Part shown: positions 11,601 to 23,415 of the stretch, in pieces | Layout of the letters: each line of letters opens with the position of its first letter | Position numbering within the stretch: the first letter of the stretch is position 1 | Assembly: GCF_000001735.4 (NCBI RefSeq) | Contig: NC_003076.8 | Coordinates: 9,734,001-9,798,000, forward strand | Length of the DNA stretch: 64,000 nucleotides | From: Arabidopsis thaliana | Lineage: Eukaryota; Streptophyta; Magnoliopsida; Brassicales; Brassicaceae | Direction: 5' to 3' | Position numbers and translations under genes: made by a program | The notes under the pieces: generated by a model | Told to the model about the DNA's origin: nothing | What the model saw: only the letters and a program-made list of their open reading frames with translations | Databases searched by the model: none

Positions 11601-12795
11601 AACTTGTGGATGTTCCCGAAATGAATTACACATCAGACGATCAACCATACCCACGTGGTGAAATCTGTGTAAGAGGACCAATCATCTTCAAAGGCTACTA
11701 CAAAGATGAAGAACAAACGTAACACATTTTCCAGTATCATTAGTGGCTCTAGTTATATGTATAGATAAGTGGACATGAGTCTTGACACATTTACTTGAGC
11801 AGGAGAGAAATTCTTGATGGAGATGGCTGGCTACACACAGGAGATATCGGGTTGTGGTTACCTGGTGGTCGGCTCAAGATCATAGACAGGTTTTATAAAT
11901 CAAAACATTCTTGTTATTTCTTTCTTTGCGGAAGAAAAAGTTGAAATGTTTGTTAAAACTTCAATGTGCATGACAGGAAGAAGAACATATTTAAGTTGGC
12001 GCAAGGAGAATATATAGCACCAGAGAAGATCGAAAATGTTTATACCAAATGTAGATTCGTTTCGCAGTGTTTCATTCACGGTAAGCAAAGACTCTACTCA
12101 CACTATACATGGCTTCTTCTTCACTTGTGCTATTTCTCAACCGAGCCAGAATGTCTCTATTATAGGTGATAGCTTCAATTCCTCTCTAGTAGCTATAGTT
12201 TCAGTCGACCCCGAAGTTATGAAAGATTGGGCTGCATCAGAAGGCATCAAGGTATTATCTTCTAACTCAATGATATCATCACTTATTAGAGACTTTAAAA
12301 GCAATTTATCAATGTGTTGCAAACTTTTCTTGATGATTGTAGTATGAGCATCTAGGACAGCTCTGTAACGATCCAAGAGTGCGAAAGACTGTTCTTGCTG
12401 AGATGGATGACCTTGGAAGAGAAGCTCAGGTAAAAAAAAAAAAACCTGCCTTAATAATCTAAAATGGGATTAGAAAACCAAGCAACTCAACAAATTTACA
12501 ATTTGTGCTTAATACAGTTGAGAGGGTTTGAGTTTGCAAAGGCTGTGACTTTGGTGCCAGAACCATTCACCTTGGAGAATGGACTTCTCACACCAACATT
12601 CAAGGTAACTAAACAACAATGTGAAGTTGAAACCGCAATGAAATTTTTGTTACTTACCTCGGAATCTCTAATTCATGTGTGGTAAAACTTTTCTAACAGA
12701 TAAAGAGACCTCAAGCAAAAGCCTACTTTGCAGAAGCAATTAGCAAAATGTATGCGGAAATCGCAGCCTCGAACCCCATTCCTTCTAAACTGTGA
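8616..12795 (+). CDS. LACS7: Peroxisomal long-chain acyl-CoA synthetase 7
   Basis: Activates fatty acids to acyl-CoA (ATP to AMP) inside peroxisomes for beta-oxidation, notably of seed oil. 23 exons join to 700 codons: 8616-8748, 8846-8906, 9001-9078, 9165-9236, 9332-9413, 9496-9601, 9690-9766, 9892-9936, 10019-10105, 10239-10328, 10420-10499, 10581-10674, 10762-10850, 10932-11020, 11115-11244, 11369-11487, 11595-11718, 11803-11889, 11977-12080, 12166-12251, 12343-12429, 12518-12604, 12700-12795. All borders are GT-AG. The AMP-binding signature [11 protein letters not shown] is at about 268-278, the adenylate-site motif GYGMTETSC lies in exon 16, and [11 protein letters not shown] in exon 18. 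The protein ends in SKL (PTS1) and also carries a PTS2 nonapeptide, R10-L11-x5-H17-I18, so it has both known import signals. That dual targeting is documented for LACS7. Confidence 0.97.
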
Positions 12796-13088
12796 TGCTT
12801 TTTGCTTTGCTTAAAAGTGTTTCTTTTTTTTTGTATTACAAAGGTAATTGTAGAACTGTTAAAAGATCGGATTAGGATGAGGTAGATCGATCATTTGAAA
12901 TAAAACAGATTCATGGTGTAATTTTCTTTGATACTGTTTTCCAGAATAAAGGAAGCAGACTATGTCCTAATCCTGAAATGGATGATGAGTGTGGTCATAA
13001 GTTTGAGAAACCAGTGCATGTCCGTACAGTTTGGTTTAGTTTTGCTTTGGCTAACGCTAGTGTTGAAATAGTAAGCCTTATTAGAATA
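12796..13088 (+). other. 3' flank of LACS7
   Basis: Holds the LACS7 3' UTR and then unannotated sequence up to the target-site duplication of the MULE element (13079-13088). A short open frame here has no recognisable domain. Confidence 0.4.
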
Positions 13089-14560
13089 GGGAGAACAGCC
13101 TATTCCACCCTGAACCATGTTGCTTTATCGTTTTCATATACCGAACTTTTTATGTGCTTATAACTACATGAACTTGGATTTAATTTGAATTTACAACACA
13201 AACTATGAAAATTCGGTAGAAAACCTCAAATTGCTAGACGGTGTTACTGTTCCGTTAACAGCTGACTAGGATGATATATTTATAATTTAAAATACCACGT
13301 AATTATGTAGTTTCATTTAAACTAAAAACATTTGACACAAAATAATGCCAAGTCCGGATCGAACTCATGACCATTAGACCATGTACATGGGTGGTATTTC
13401 TAGAAAATCACAAGTCCAAAAATTATTTTTATATTGACAAAACAATTAGAATGAGCTTGATCAGTATCAGCCCAGTGATATTTATGATACCAATATCATC
13501 TGACGCGGCTTCTCCTGATTGGTTACATTTGTCAAAAGCAAAAAAAAAAATATATATTTATTAAACAAACATTATAAATCATATATATGAAAGTTGGTCA
13601 ACTCTCTTCAAATGAATGACACATCACCAAACAAGAAAATGACATGTGTCATTCGATATTTTTTAAAGTAAAAATTAATAAAATTAAATAAAAAAATTAA
13701 ATGTGTCATCAATACTACTCTTAATTGATTTCTTAATGATAGTTTATGAGTATCACCTATGAACATGCTCTTACGTTCAATAAAACACCCCGTTCATCTA
13801 AGCCAAGGTAAGTTTTTGACTAACACATACAGAGGTTATATATATATATATATACAAACTCAAAATTAAAAATAACAGACTTAACGAAAAATCAAATAGA
13901 AAATAGACAAATCCATCAAATGAAGTCAGATTAATCCGTCAATTGAGAAATCGTCTTGTTTCCTCTGCAACCCAACCTCTACAATATGTCGAATCTGCTT
14001 GTAAAACCTAAGATTTCGATCCAAAAGAGAAGCTGCTAAATGGAATCAAATTGAAAAAGGGGAAAAGTGAAAAGGCGAGAGTTTGAATCTAGAACAAGGA
14101 AGGTTCCTGAAGCAAGAAATTGAACGTATAGTGAGAACTTGAATGGTCGTAAAGTATTCATGAATATAAAGTAGGAAAAGGAAAAGGCTTTTCGTTTTGT
14201 TATTTTTAATATATATACATCTTTTCATTAATAAAATCTACTTGGTTCAGTTGGTTTTAAGTTCGATTAATGTTCTCAAAGGTCTTGGGTTCTCCCAGTA
14301 ATTGTAATATTTTGTATCATTTTTATTTCATTTACTTAAATGAAACAACGTCGTTTCGTGATATTACGTGGCATCTTAGTCGGCATTTGTTAACGGAACA
14401 GTGATAGCGTCTAACGATTTGAGACTTTTCACCGGATTTACATAGTTTGTGTTGAAAATTCAAATTAAATCAAAGTTCATGTAGTTACAAGCACATAAGA
14501 AAGTTTGGTGTATGAAAGCGATAAAGCAAATTAGTTCATGGGGGAATATGCCGTTCTCCC
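13089..14560. mobile_element. Non-autonomous MULE-type TIR element with 10-bp target duplication
   Basis: The ends form long terminal inverted repeats. The left end begins GGGAGAACAGCCTATTCC and the right end, read in reverse, begins GGGAGAACGGCATATTCC. Similarity continues for at least 180 bp, including CTACATGAACTT and CACTGTTCCGTTAACA on both sides, and with gaps to about 300 bp. The direct 10-bp duplication TATTAGAATA flanks it (13079-13088, 14561-14570). Long inverted repeats starting with GGG and a 9-11 bp duplication are Mutator hallmarks. The interior has no transposase, so it depends on an autonomous relative. A (TA)n run lies near 13835. Confidence 0.85.
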
Positions 14561-14570
14561 TATTAGAATA

Positions 14571-16127
14571 AGCTAAAAAAATCGCCGGCACCAACACCTG
14601 AAGTAAACCGTGAAAAAGAAAATTAAAAAATTAGACTGGTTTATTTCGTTACAATTTTTCTTTCAAGTTTAATCCAATTACTTCAAATTATTCATCTCCA
14701 AATCTTATATTTTGTATTTAGCTTCATTGCAAATATTTCGAAGTATAGACTGAGTATGTTTCAAAAATTAGTTATTGGTTAAGTAATTTCTAACCAGTAA
14801 TAGATTTTTTGCCGCCTTTTTTCCATCAAACATAACTTATATTAATTTGAAAGGTCTTTACACAACGATTTATTTTCCTTCTTTATAATTATATAAATAA
14901 GCATTAAACGAAATAAAACAGATTAAAGATCGCTAAAAACAAACAAACTAGAATCGACCAAAAATTCTCGTGATAGGAAAATTTTTGGTAAATTTCTCGT
15001 GATATTCTATCACAAGTTGGTTGGAAGTTTTAGAAACTTCTCGTATAAACTGAAAGTTTATTTGAAGACAATTTCTCCTGATAAATTTAGCTAAAATACA
15101 TTTTACTCTAACTTCTGCCTAATTTTTACCAATTAAGTTGAAGGTTTAGTAGATCATATTTTATTCTTTTACACTAAACATTGTGTATACAAAGGTATAA
15201 TGTTTCTATTTTCTTCTCTTACTATTAAGAACTGAAAAATAATTATAGTTACTTTTGGTTTTTATTCTTACTTTTCAGCTACTAATTAGATTTTTATTTT
15301 TACGTAAAACAATTTTGTACTGACACGGTCCAATATATATACATGTCTCTATTTAACACATTAGAGTATAAAAATAATTTTTAGTTAGAAAAAATATTTA
15401 AAAAATTAAAAAGCAACTTGTGTACCATCTACTGTACAAAACCAAGAGCAAAATATGTATATGTTCCACCTTGAACAATATAAACACTGGATAATGGAGG
15501 TGTTTTATGTGCGGTTCATATATATTATTTGTTTTATTTGATTTTACGTTTTTGCAAATCAAATTTATCAACTAATTCTTAAACTTTCTAAACATTTGAC
15601 GGTTCTCTCTCTTTTCATTTTTTAATAAATATAAAATATAAAAATCATTTGTATAAGTTACACAAACAACTATGACCTATATCTTGAAATATTAAGACTA
15701 TATATATTAAGCTAAAAGTTCTAAGATAGTGATTTAAAATATTTGAATTACATGTATTATATTTTTCACTTTCAATATCTAACTTTTTATCTTATTAATA
15801 ATAATATGACTTTATAGTATTTTATAAATATTTTAGTAATAATAATTCTATATCTAACTCTTAGTAATAATAATTACATATCTAACTTTATAGTATTTTG
15901 TAAATATTTTATCTAGAATTAAAATTAATTTATAGATATTTTACTGTATTTATAATATTTTTTAAATACATGTTCAAAATATGTTAAATCAATGTTGCAA
16001 AAAAATTATTTTTTTATTATTATGTATAGTTTATAGAAAATTGATATTTCTTATAATTATAAAAATTTAATCTGCACCGCTTGATCCACTTTCACCATTC
16101 AACACATATAAAGCGTTTGAACAGGGT
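14571..16127. other. AT-rich intergenic DNA, no gene seen
   Basis: About 1.5 kb of very AT-rich sequence with no open frame of note. Short local duplications occur near 15830-15960 (repeats of 'agtaataataatt' and 'tctaact'). At 16075-16130 begins sequence resembling the GC-rich ends of the Harbinger-like elements to the right (caccgcttgatcc, caccattcaaca), probably an older nested copy. Confidence 0.4.
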
Positions 16128-17582
16128 TTGAATGTAGGGCGCGTATCGAGTGGTTTAGGGACGGTTCAATTATTATGTTACCATTCAACATCACTTTATT
16201 ATGTTATCTGTGGTTTGATAATTAAAAAGTAAAAAATAAAATAACACTGATGCGGTTCAAAAGTGTAATCGAAAAAACAAAACTGTAGTTATCAAATTAT
16301 ACGGCATATGTGGTTTCAAAACTTTTACGTGCGGTTACATTTTTTTATTAATTAGTTATTTTATTTTTAACAGATTTATAATATGGTAGCTTAATAATAG
16401 CTAAAAGATAAGGTGCATATTTCAAAACGCTCTGAAAACGCAGAAGATAGTTATGTTTATACATTATTTTATTATTTTATTAATCATAAAAGGGAAAAAA
16501 AAGGTTTTTGTCTATATAAAGATTGCATGCGTTCTATTAGTTCATCACAAAAAAACATTGACAAACACAAAACATATAAAAACAGCAAAACAAAATTCCT
16601 TGTCTGATTTATTCACTTATAAAGATAACATCAAAGTTATACAAAGCTTTCACTTTTAAAGGTAAACAATGTTTAATTATTTTTTATTCTATACTAAATT
16701 TAAATTCTAAACTATAACTATCAAATTATTATATTTATATATATTAAAAGCAATGACACTAGTCTTTTTAAGAGATATTATCATGTAAATTTATAGTAAT
16801 TTCTTAATTATGTATAGTTAAATAATTTAAATTTATGTAATTATAATTTACAAGAATTGTTTAATCGATGTCATGCTTCACTACGTTCTATTATCGAGAG
16901 GACATTTGGAGTTTGGAAAAATTATGGAGGACTCTTTGTGATTTTCCAAAATATAGTATTCATGTTCAAAAGAGAATGGTAATGGCGACAATGAGATTAC
17001 ACAATTTCATCAAGATTTCAAATTTTTCTGATGCAGATTTTGCAGAAGTAATAATAGAGCCTGAAATAAACAACACTGATTGGGAGCATGATTTAGATGA
17101 CATGGAAGTAGCTGAAGAAGCAGACAGAGAACATATGACATAAATAACAGATAATACTGCAGATATCTTGTGGGAAAATCAATATTTACGATAGTACTAT
17201 TTTGCATTGTATTATTTTGATGTTGTTATATGTATTATTTAACCAGATTTTAATAATATTTTAAATCTAAAATAATATACGAAAGGCTTTTTAATCAATA
17301 TAAAATAAAATATAACAATTTTAATTTTTAGTTACATTATATTAGTTTTATTTATAAAATATTTATACAGAACTGCTTACAATATTTTCACCATTCAAAC
17401 ATTTGTATTGAACCGCATGTTGTTTTTCACTATTCTAAATTATCTGCATTAGTAGATCCGCTTGATCCGCACATATTCCACATATTGCGTTTTTCCTTAA
17501 TAAACCGCAGTTAAACCGCACCGCACTAGTAAATCTGCTTAATCCGCACTACTCAATCTGCTGTTTCCATTCGAAGCCTCAG
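16128..17582. mobile_element. PIF/Harbinger element relic
   Basis: Contains a decayed PIF/Harbinger transposase tail (separate entry). The right end carries GCGGT-rich subterminal repeats (several AACCGCACCGCAC-like units at 17415-17560) and ends at about CCATTCGAAGCCTC, which resembles in inverted form the left end GTTTGAATG near 16128. A second copy of the same right end lies at 21425-21613, and a second left end (GTGAATGTTTACGGCG) starts just after this element at about 17586. The boundaries are approximate and no clean 3-bp target duplication could be read. Confidence 0.5.
16864..17143 (+). pseudogene. PIF/Harbinger transposase C-terminal fragment
   Basis: One frame from 16864 reads NRCHASLRSIIERTFGVWK, the conserved end of the DDE_Tnp_4 nuclease of PIF/Harbinger (HARBI1-like) transposases, including the IERTFG glutamate block. 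The continuation is in another frame, LWRTLCDFPKYSIHVQKR followed by MVMATMRLHNFIKI, matching the family pattern of W.IL..MP.Y....Q..IV.A...LHNFIR. It then becomes an acidic tail with a stop at 17141-17143. A frameshift near 16920 separates the two blocks and the rest of the transposase is absent. Confidence 0.75.
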
Positions 17583-18227
17583 GATGTGAATGTTTACGGC
17601 GTTTAGGTGCGGATCATTATATGTGTCACCATTTAACACTACTTTTTGTATTTCATTTTTATTTAGAAAAAAATAAAAATCCATAAAAATGGAAATGCAC
17701 ACTATAATATATGTGTTTAGAGAATTGTTCAAGCGTTTTTAGCTGTGGTGTCTTTGCATATATTTTTTTATTTTGTTAACTTAGAAAAAAATATAATTTA
17801 ACATCATACTGTATTGTTTGATTTATATTAGGGGTTAAAAAGATAATAAGGCATAGAAGTCGAGATATTGTAGAATTTGGGAAGCGAATTAAGGAAATTA
17901 TTTCTCTCTTCTGCCGTTCATAAACATGGGAAGATTGCGCCGGTGGGAAGACTGCGCATTAAATGCTCGTAAAATCTCTGTGGAAAGATTGCACTGGCGT
18001 TATGGGGAAGCGAAAGAATTTAGGAAAAGAAAATGATTACGGAGATATTTCTCGATTTGTGGGAGGAGCTGTATACAGAGTTCATATATTTATTATCGCC
18101 GTAGAGGCGTTGCCCAAACAACAAAACAAACACACCATAAAGGTTCTGAGACCAAGTTAATGAGACGAAGAACAAAGTAGAGATAGGAAGAATCTGGAGA
18201 TCATTAAAGAGCATCAATAAATACGAG

Positions 18228-18276
<49 letters not shown>

Positions 18277-18349
18277 CCCCAAATCTTCTTAATCTTAACT
18301 ATTGTTAGTTTGATAACCCTTTAATCGGTAATGACGAAGTTATAACTGG
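17583..18349. other. Repeat-rich DNA with TA microsatellite
   Basis: Starts with a Harbinger-like left end, then AT-rich sequence. A (TA)n microsatellite occupies about 18233-18270. A short open frame at 17963-18160 has no recognisable domain and probably belongs to the transposon remains. Confidence 0.4.
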
Positions 18350-19404
18350 ATTTTCTGCAGGTAGATTATGGTTATGATAGTGTGTTAGTTAGAGGAGAAT
18401 TGAGAAAAGACGATGAAGGTTGTTATGAACATGTCTCCGCCTTAGAAAGTTTTACGATGGCAGTTCGGGTGAGGGAGATAGATGGATTTAATAAGGTTGT
18501 TACTGCGGTAAAGGAAAGATTGTCGTTACCAGAGAAAGACGATGTCGAGCTAAGTTATCAGTGGCCTCAATGGATGATGGGACTCGACTGGAAACGAGCA
18601 AACCGATATACATCCTTGATGATGAAGATATGACCCTATTCATGGCGATAAGAGCTGATCTTGAAGATGTACATCTGCGAGTAAAAATGATAAGGGGAGG
18701 CCTGGGTAAGAATGTAAATTTTTACAAGAGCCATTTACATTTGGGAGGAATGACAGCAGATGAGATATCTGATAATTACTGAAATTCTACGGAAACTAGG
18801 TTAGTTTGGGATAGATAACCAGGTTGTTAACGCGGAATGTTAGCTCCAGCGATCTCCAACCAAGAGGGAACGAAACTGTTGAATGACCGAGAAGAGTGAA
18901 CCTAAATGAAGGGATAAGGATAGAGGAACCGTTAAACGCAACACCTCTTAGAGCATCGGTACCCAAGCAGTCCTTTACACAGAGAAATAAAAGGCAACAA
19001 CCAGCGAGAAAGGCAAATGCCAAGTTACCGAGTCAATATTGTCTCAACCTGCATTCAAGAATGTTTTACCATGTAACAACATGTTTGAGGTGGAACAAGC
19101 TTCTACAGAAGCGGAATTTGACGCTTTTAAAAGAACCTACGTCGCGGAAATGTGGCGAGATGTATGTACTACAGAGAGGACTCTAGAAGGACAGCAAATG
19201 GAGACAGTTGTGGCAAACGAGGGAACAAAGACAGCTAGAACATTGAATTGTGGGGTAACTATGTCACAACAAACTCCCGTTGAAGACGAAAACCTAGCTG
19301 ACACTTGCTGGCGCATCCATGGCAACACCACAAACCAAAATCTTAATGTTGTCGTCATTAGACTCTTCGTTTGGAACACCGAGTTCCCCTTCTACCAGTT
19401 TTAA
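18350..19404 (+). pseudogene. MULE transposase gene relic, N-terminal part
   Basis: Three overlapping frames together resemble the N-terminal region of plant MULE proteins. The first runs VRGELRKDDEGCYEHV, AVRVREIDGFNKVVTAV and PEKDDVELSYQWPQWM. The second continues IYILDDEDMTLFMAIRADLE and DVHLRVKM. A charged linker rich in Lys, Gln and Thr follows from about 18896 to 19404. A frameshift near 18590 and further breaks make it non-functional. No DDE core follows. It resembles the 5562-6473 frame in architecture but not closely in sequence. Confidence 0.6.
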
Positions 19405-19802
19405 GACACCTATTCCCAAAGAATTCTCGAAAATTAAATCTTTGGGAGAGATATGATGTCTCTCGGTTCTGACACGCTTACTGTTTAGCATATATCGCAC
19501 TTTAATTTTGATAGGCGGATAGGGGTTAATAGGTCATTATTTTGCTACATAGACGATCCAAATAGTGTAGATTTCAGTTAGTTAAATAACGAGTCTTCTT
19601 TGGTCATCGAGTATAGAAACCCTTATTTTATTATATAAAATATGGTTTTCAAAGTTACTAACTCACATGATTGTGCCACATGTCAAATCAAATGATCAGA
19701 TGTTTACATGTGTCATTAAAGATTTAACGTTTTTATTCTTTAGAAAAAATAGAAAATCTAAAAAATTAAACAAATTTACATATACCAATTTATATGTATA
19801 TA

Positions 19803-20540
19803 TATATATATAAACAATTTACTTTTATTCAACAAAAGGAAAATTAATAAAGTTGTTTTACATGTGTTATTGGTCATTTAAATGTAGCACATATTTTTTT
19901 AAAAGATAATTTAATATGGATAATAATACTAATTAAAAAGACCATTGAAGTTTAAAATAATAATATAATTTATTTAAAATTAGTTTAGTTGGATAAAATT
20001 ATATTTGCCAATGCAATATAATATTTTCATTCGTTAAATGAAAACACAAAATATTAATGAATTTAAGAGAATAATTTTTTGAATACTTATGTTTTATTCT
20101 AAGAATTTTAGTGCATCATATGGAGCGTCTTGCATCATTTGATGTGTTACTATACCTAATGAATCTATAAGAAAGTTTTTTTAAATACTTATATATATAA
20201 ACAATTTACTTTTATTCAACAAAAGGAAAATTAATAAATTTGTTTTACATGTGTTATTGGTCATTGTAGCACATATTTTTTTTAAAGATAATTTAATATG
20301 GATAATAATACTAATTAAAAAGACTATTGAAGTTTAAAATAATATAATTTATTTAAAATTAGTTTAGTTAGATAAAATTATATTTGCCAATGTAATATAA
20401 TATTTTCATTCGTTAAATGAAAGCACAAAATAGTAATGAATTTAAAAGAATAATTTTTTGAATACTTATGTTTGATTCTAAGAATTTTAACGCATCGTAT
20501 GATGGAGCGTCTTGCATCCTTTGATGTGTTACTATACCTA
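19803..20540. repeat. Direct tandem duplication of about 350-390 bp
   Basis: The block beginning TATAAACAATTTACTTTTAT at about 19808 recurs at about 20197 and stays nearly identical through motifs such as GTGTTATTGGTCATT, GGATAATAATACTAATT and GGAGCGTCTTGCATC. Small differences include a 4-base deletion in the ATTTAAATG stretch. Part of the unit end (TGTTTTATTCTAAGAATTTT) appears a third time near 20541. The unit is non-coding and AT-rich. Confidence 0.8.
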
Positions 20541-20560
20541 TGTTTTATTCTAAGAATTTT

Positions 20561-21720
20561 AACTCATGTAATCATAAGTGAAAATGGAATATTTTGAGAA
20601 AATAGCTTATAGGATTTAAGTTCTCAATTCCTTTTAATGAGAATATTTTCATTTATTAATTTTAACTCATTTTATATTAATTTGCATGATGTAAAATTAT
20701 CTTACGAGATTACAGCATATATAAAAAATATATATTTGTGGATTTCTGTTTTTTCTATTAATTATATTTTGTTTGTTGTTAATTATTTTTATACTAACTA
20801 ACTAGGATATAAATTTGATATGTCATAAATATTATTTTGATATGAAAATGTTATCACTTAAAATGAAGTATGTAAAATTTAAATCGAGTTTATTATGATG
20901 ACATAGATAATTAAATTCCATAACAAAATTGAATGTGTAAGATAGAAATTTGTTTTTTCTTTTCTTTTCTAGATACTAAATTAAATATAGAATAAAGGTC
21001 GGTTACTATTTAGAATTCAAATATCATTGACAAGATTGAGTGTTTATAATTACAATAAAATGCACAAGACTGAAATTTTGTTTAAAACAATAATTATTAA
21101 AATAAATATCAAGAAAAGTATATTAATTACTATACAAAATTCAAATACTATCGATAAAAATTTATTTTTATATCTTACACCCGTCTAAATAGGCGGGCCT
21201 TATCTACTATTAATATAATTACAAATAATTAGTCTCTAATAATCAAATATATTATGTAAAATTTATTACATCTGATAGTGAAATAACTTTATCATATGTA
21301 TAAAGTTTAATCTCATTAATTAAACAACAAATTAATATTTCTATTATTATTATGTATTTTTCTTATTAATATACCTTTTAAAAATATATATTTCAAACCA
21401 CTTATACTACTTTTTACCATTCAAACAATTTGAACCGCACCGCATGTTGTATTTGTTTATCATTCATGTATTGATCAATACCGCTTGTTATGTAGTAACC
21501 GCACTTGTTCCGCATAATGCGTTTTTTTGAACTACACCACTGTTAAACCGCACCGCACTTCCATAACTACTTGTCCCGCACCGTCCAAACCGATGTCACC
21601 ATTCGAAGCCTCAATACATAAAATGTTCACCAATCATGCCCTATTTATACTTTCCAATGCCCATAGTCAATTTGTTTACTGAAAAATATAAGAAATTTTT
21701 TTTTGACTAAAAAATATGGA
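20561..21720. other. AT-rich repeat DNA with Harbinger-like right end
   Basis: No gene. A GC-rich hairpin CCCGTCTAAATAGGCGGG at about 21180-21197 followed by CTTATCTAC resembles a mutated Helitron 3' end, but the last bases are not CTRR. At 21425-21613 GCGGT-rich sequence ending CCATTCGAAGCCTC repeats the right end of the Harbinger relic at 17582. Confidence 0.45.
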
Positions 21721-21837
21721 GCATGATATATCCATTACGATCAACTCTTTTTCGTTTGGATTTTGTTATTAAAATATGTACAAATTGTTGGGTGATTGTA
21801 AGCATCAAAGTGAGTAATCCAAAAATGAGTAATATCA

Positions 21838-22123
21838 AAGTTAATAACACCAATAATTGGTTTAGCTTAACCAAGTTTATTATGAGGGAAGGTTTAGCTT
21901 TCTTGGTTTCGTTATTGTCTATATATTATGTGTGAGAGATCTGTAAGAGCTTTATAACAAATTCCTTTTTTTTTTTTGAAATTCCGGTTCTATAATCTAT
22001 CAAATCCATTTTCTAAAAGCAAGAGTATCATAATATCTAAAAGCTATAGACTAAAGACACTTGAATAATTTTACCTCCCTTCTTGGAACCCCTTTCAGCT
22101 CTATTTGCCTCTTCCCTTGCTAA
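21838..22123. repeat. Direct repeat, copy 1 (partner at 23136-23415)
   Basis: About 280 bp, from AATAATTGGTTTAGCTTAAC to TCTATTTGCCTCTTCCCTTG, that reappears 1.3 kb downstream with few changes. It includes the 3' end of the unknown minus-strand frame described next. The repeat does not start with TG or end with CA, so it does not look like an LTR. Confidence 0.8.
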
Positions 22124-22560
22124 ATATTCTACAATCAACAAATCATTTTCTGCTTTTTGTATCTCATCCAAAGCTTCCAACATTTTCTTGGGGTAATTTA
22201 TTGTAGTGGAAACATCCTCACTTTGCTTCTTCAAACCCAAAACAATCCACTTTGAAACCATCTTAATCATGGCATCATCTCTCTCTTTTTTCTTTTTTGA
22301 AGACAGTTTGGAAGCTTGCCTAAGGCATCTGATTTCTTGGAGTTCTCTTCGAATATGATTTTGCCAAACCGGAGTTTAAAGGAGAATTTTCCAACTTTGA
22401 CTTCATCATCATGACCAACTTCAATGGCATGAAGAGGAGCATGAGGAGATGAAGATGAAGCTTCTTCTTTCAAAAGATTATGCACCCTTTCCACACCTTT
22501 GTAACTAAAGAATCCCCAATTTTCTCTCAAGAAAAACTGCCTTTTGGTGGGATCCCTATC
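22037..22560 (-). pseudogene. Broken gene of unknown function in the repeat island
   Basis: Two abutting frames on the minus strand. The upstream one, starting near 22560 without a Met, reads SDRDPTKRQFFLRENWGFF and then YKGVERVHNLLKEE, followed by a Ser-rich stretch and a hydrophilic region. It ends at 22267 with a Lys/Arg-rich tail. The second (22270-22037) is predicted helical and charged: LEALDEIQKAENDLL, then VEYLAREEANRAERG. The join overlaps at an ATGATG, so one frameshift could have split a single gene. I do not recognise the family. The repeated 3' end at 23.3 kb suggests a transposon-linked gene. Confidence 0.35.
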
Positions 22561-22849
22561 ACTTCATGAACAACATCAAGAAAGGTTTTAAAACTTTTGG
22601 TGTTCTCCCCATTTTTCTCTCGCTAATTTTTCGTTTCAGAGTGTTTCTGATGAAAAGTAGAGAAGACGAAGAATTAACTTTGAACTTTAAAACAATGTAA
22701 AGCAAAAATTGAATTAAAGGAGTCATTGATGATCAGAGCGCAGAGCTGCTCAAAGAGCAAAAGATCGGGACTTGGAGAAGAATTTCTGTTTATGGGAAGA
22801 ACAAAAGGTTTTCGTCAATGAAGATAGAGAGACCTTAAATTAGGGCATC

Positions 22850-23040
22850 TCCAACCCTACTCTATTTTCGATTAAAAATTCAAAATTATTCTCCAACCCT
22901 ACTCTATATTTGACTCATGAAAATAGAGATTTATACAAAATTGCTTTATATGAAATAGAGATTTATGCAGAATTGCTCTATATATAGAGAAACTATATTC
23001 TCTACTCTATTTTAGAGTTCAACTTTTTTGTTTATACTTT
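22850..23040. repeat. Short dispersed repeat with CTCCAACCCTACTCTA units
   Basis: The motif CTCCAACCCTACTCTAT occurs twice (about 22850 and 22892), followed by alternating ATAGAGATTTAT and ATAGAG units to about 23005. This wording is familiar from dispersed Arabidopsis MITE-like repeats, but I cannot read a matching inverted end or target duplication, so the family is left open. Confidence 0.35.
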
Positions 23041-23135
23041 AGTCCCTCAAATTTAAATTTTTTTTATTTAATACATATTATCGTTTTACAAACAACAATT
23101 CAACACTTAGTTTTATGAGGGATGTGACAGAAGCA

Positions 23136-23415
23136 ATTAATAACATCAATAATTGGTTTAGCTTAACCAATTTTATTATGAGGGAAGGTTTAGCTTTCTT
23201 GGTTTAGTTATTGTCTATATATTATGTGTGAGAGATCTGTGAGAGCTTTATAACAAATTCCTAATTTTCTTTGAAATTCCGGTTCTATAATCTATCAAAT
23301 CCATTTTCTATAAGCAATAGTATCATAATATCTAAAAGCTATAGAGTAAAGACACTTGAATAATTTTATATCCCTTCTTGGAGTCTCTTTCATCTCTATT
23401 TGCCTCTTTCCTTGG
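23136..23415. repeat. Direct repeat, copy 2
   Basis: Second copy of the 21838-22123 repeat, preserving GGTTTAGCTTAACCAA, GTGTGAGAGATCTGTGAGAG and AAGACACTTGAATAATTTTA. Only the 3' end of the unknown gene is included here, so the duplication copied a gene tail rather than a whole gene. Confidence 0.75.

Noticed and set aside
21180..21216. Helitron-like 3' hairpin CCCGTCTAAATAGGCGGG
   Set aside because: The terminal bases are CTAC, not CTRR, and no matching TC start was found upstream.
21838..23415. LTR retrotransposon with the two 280-bp direct repeats as LTRs
   Set aside because: Repeats do not begin TG or end CA, no target duplication, no primer-binding site or polyprotein between them.
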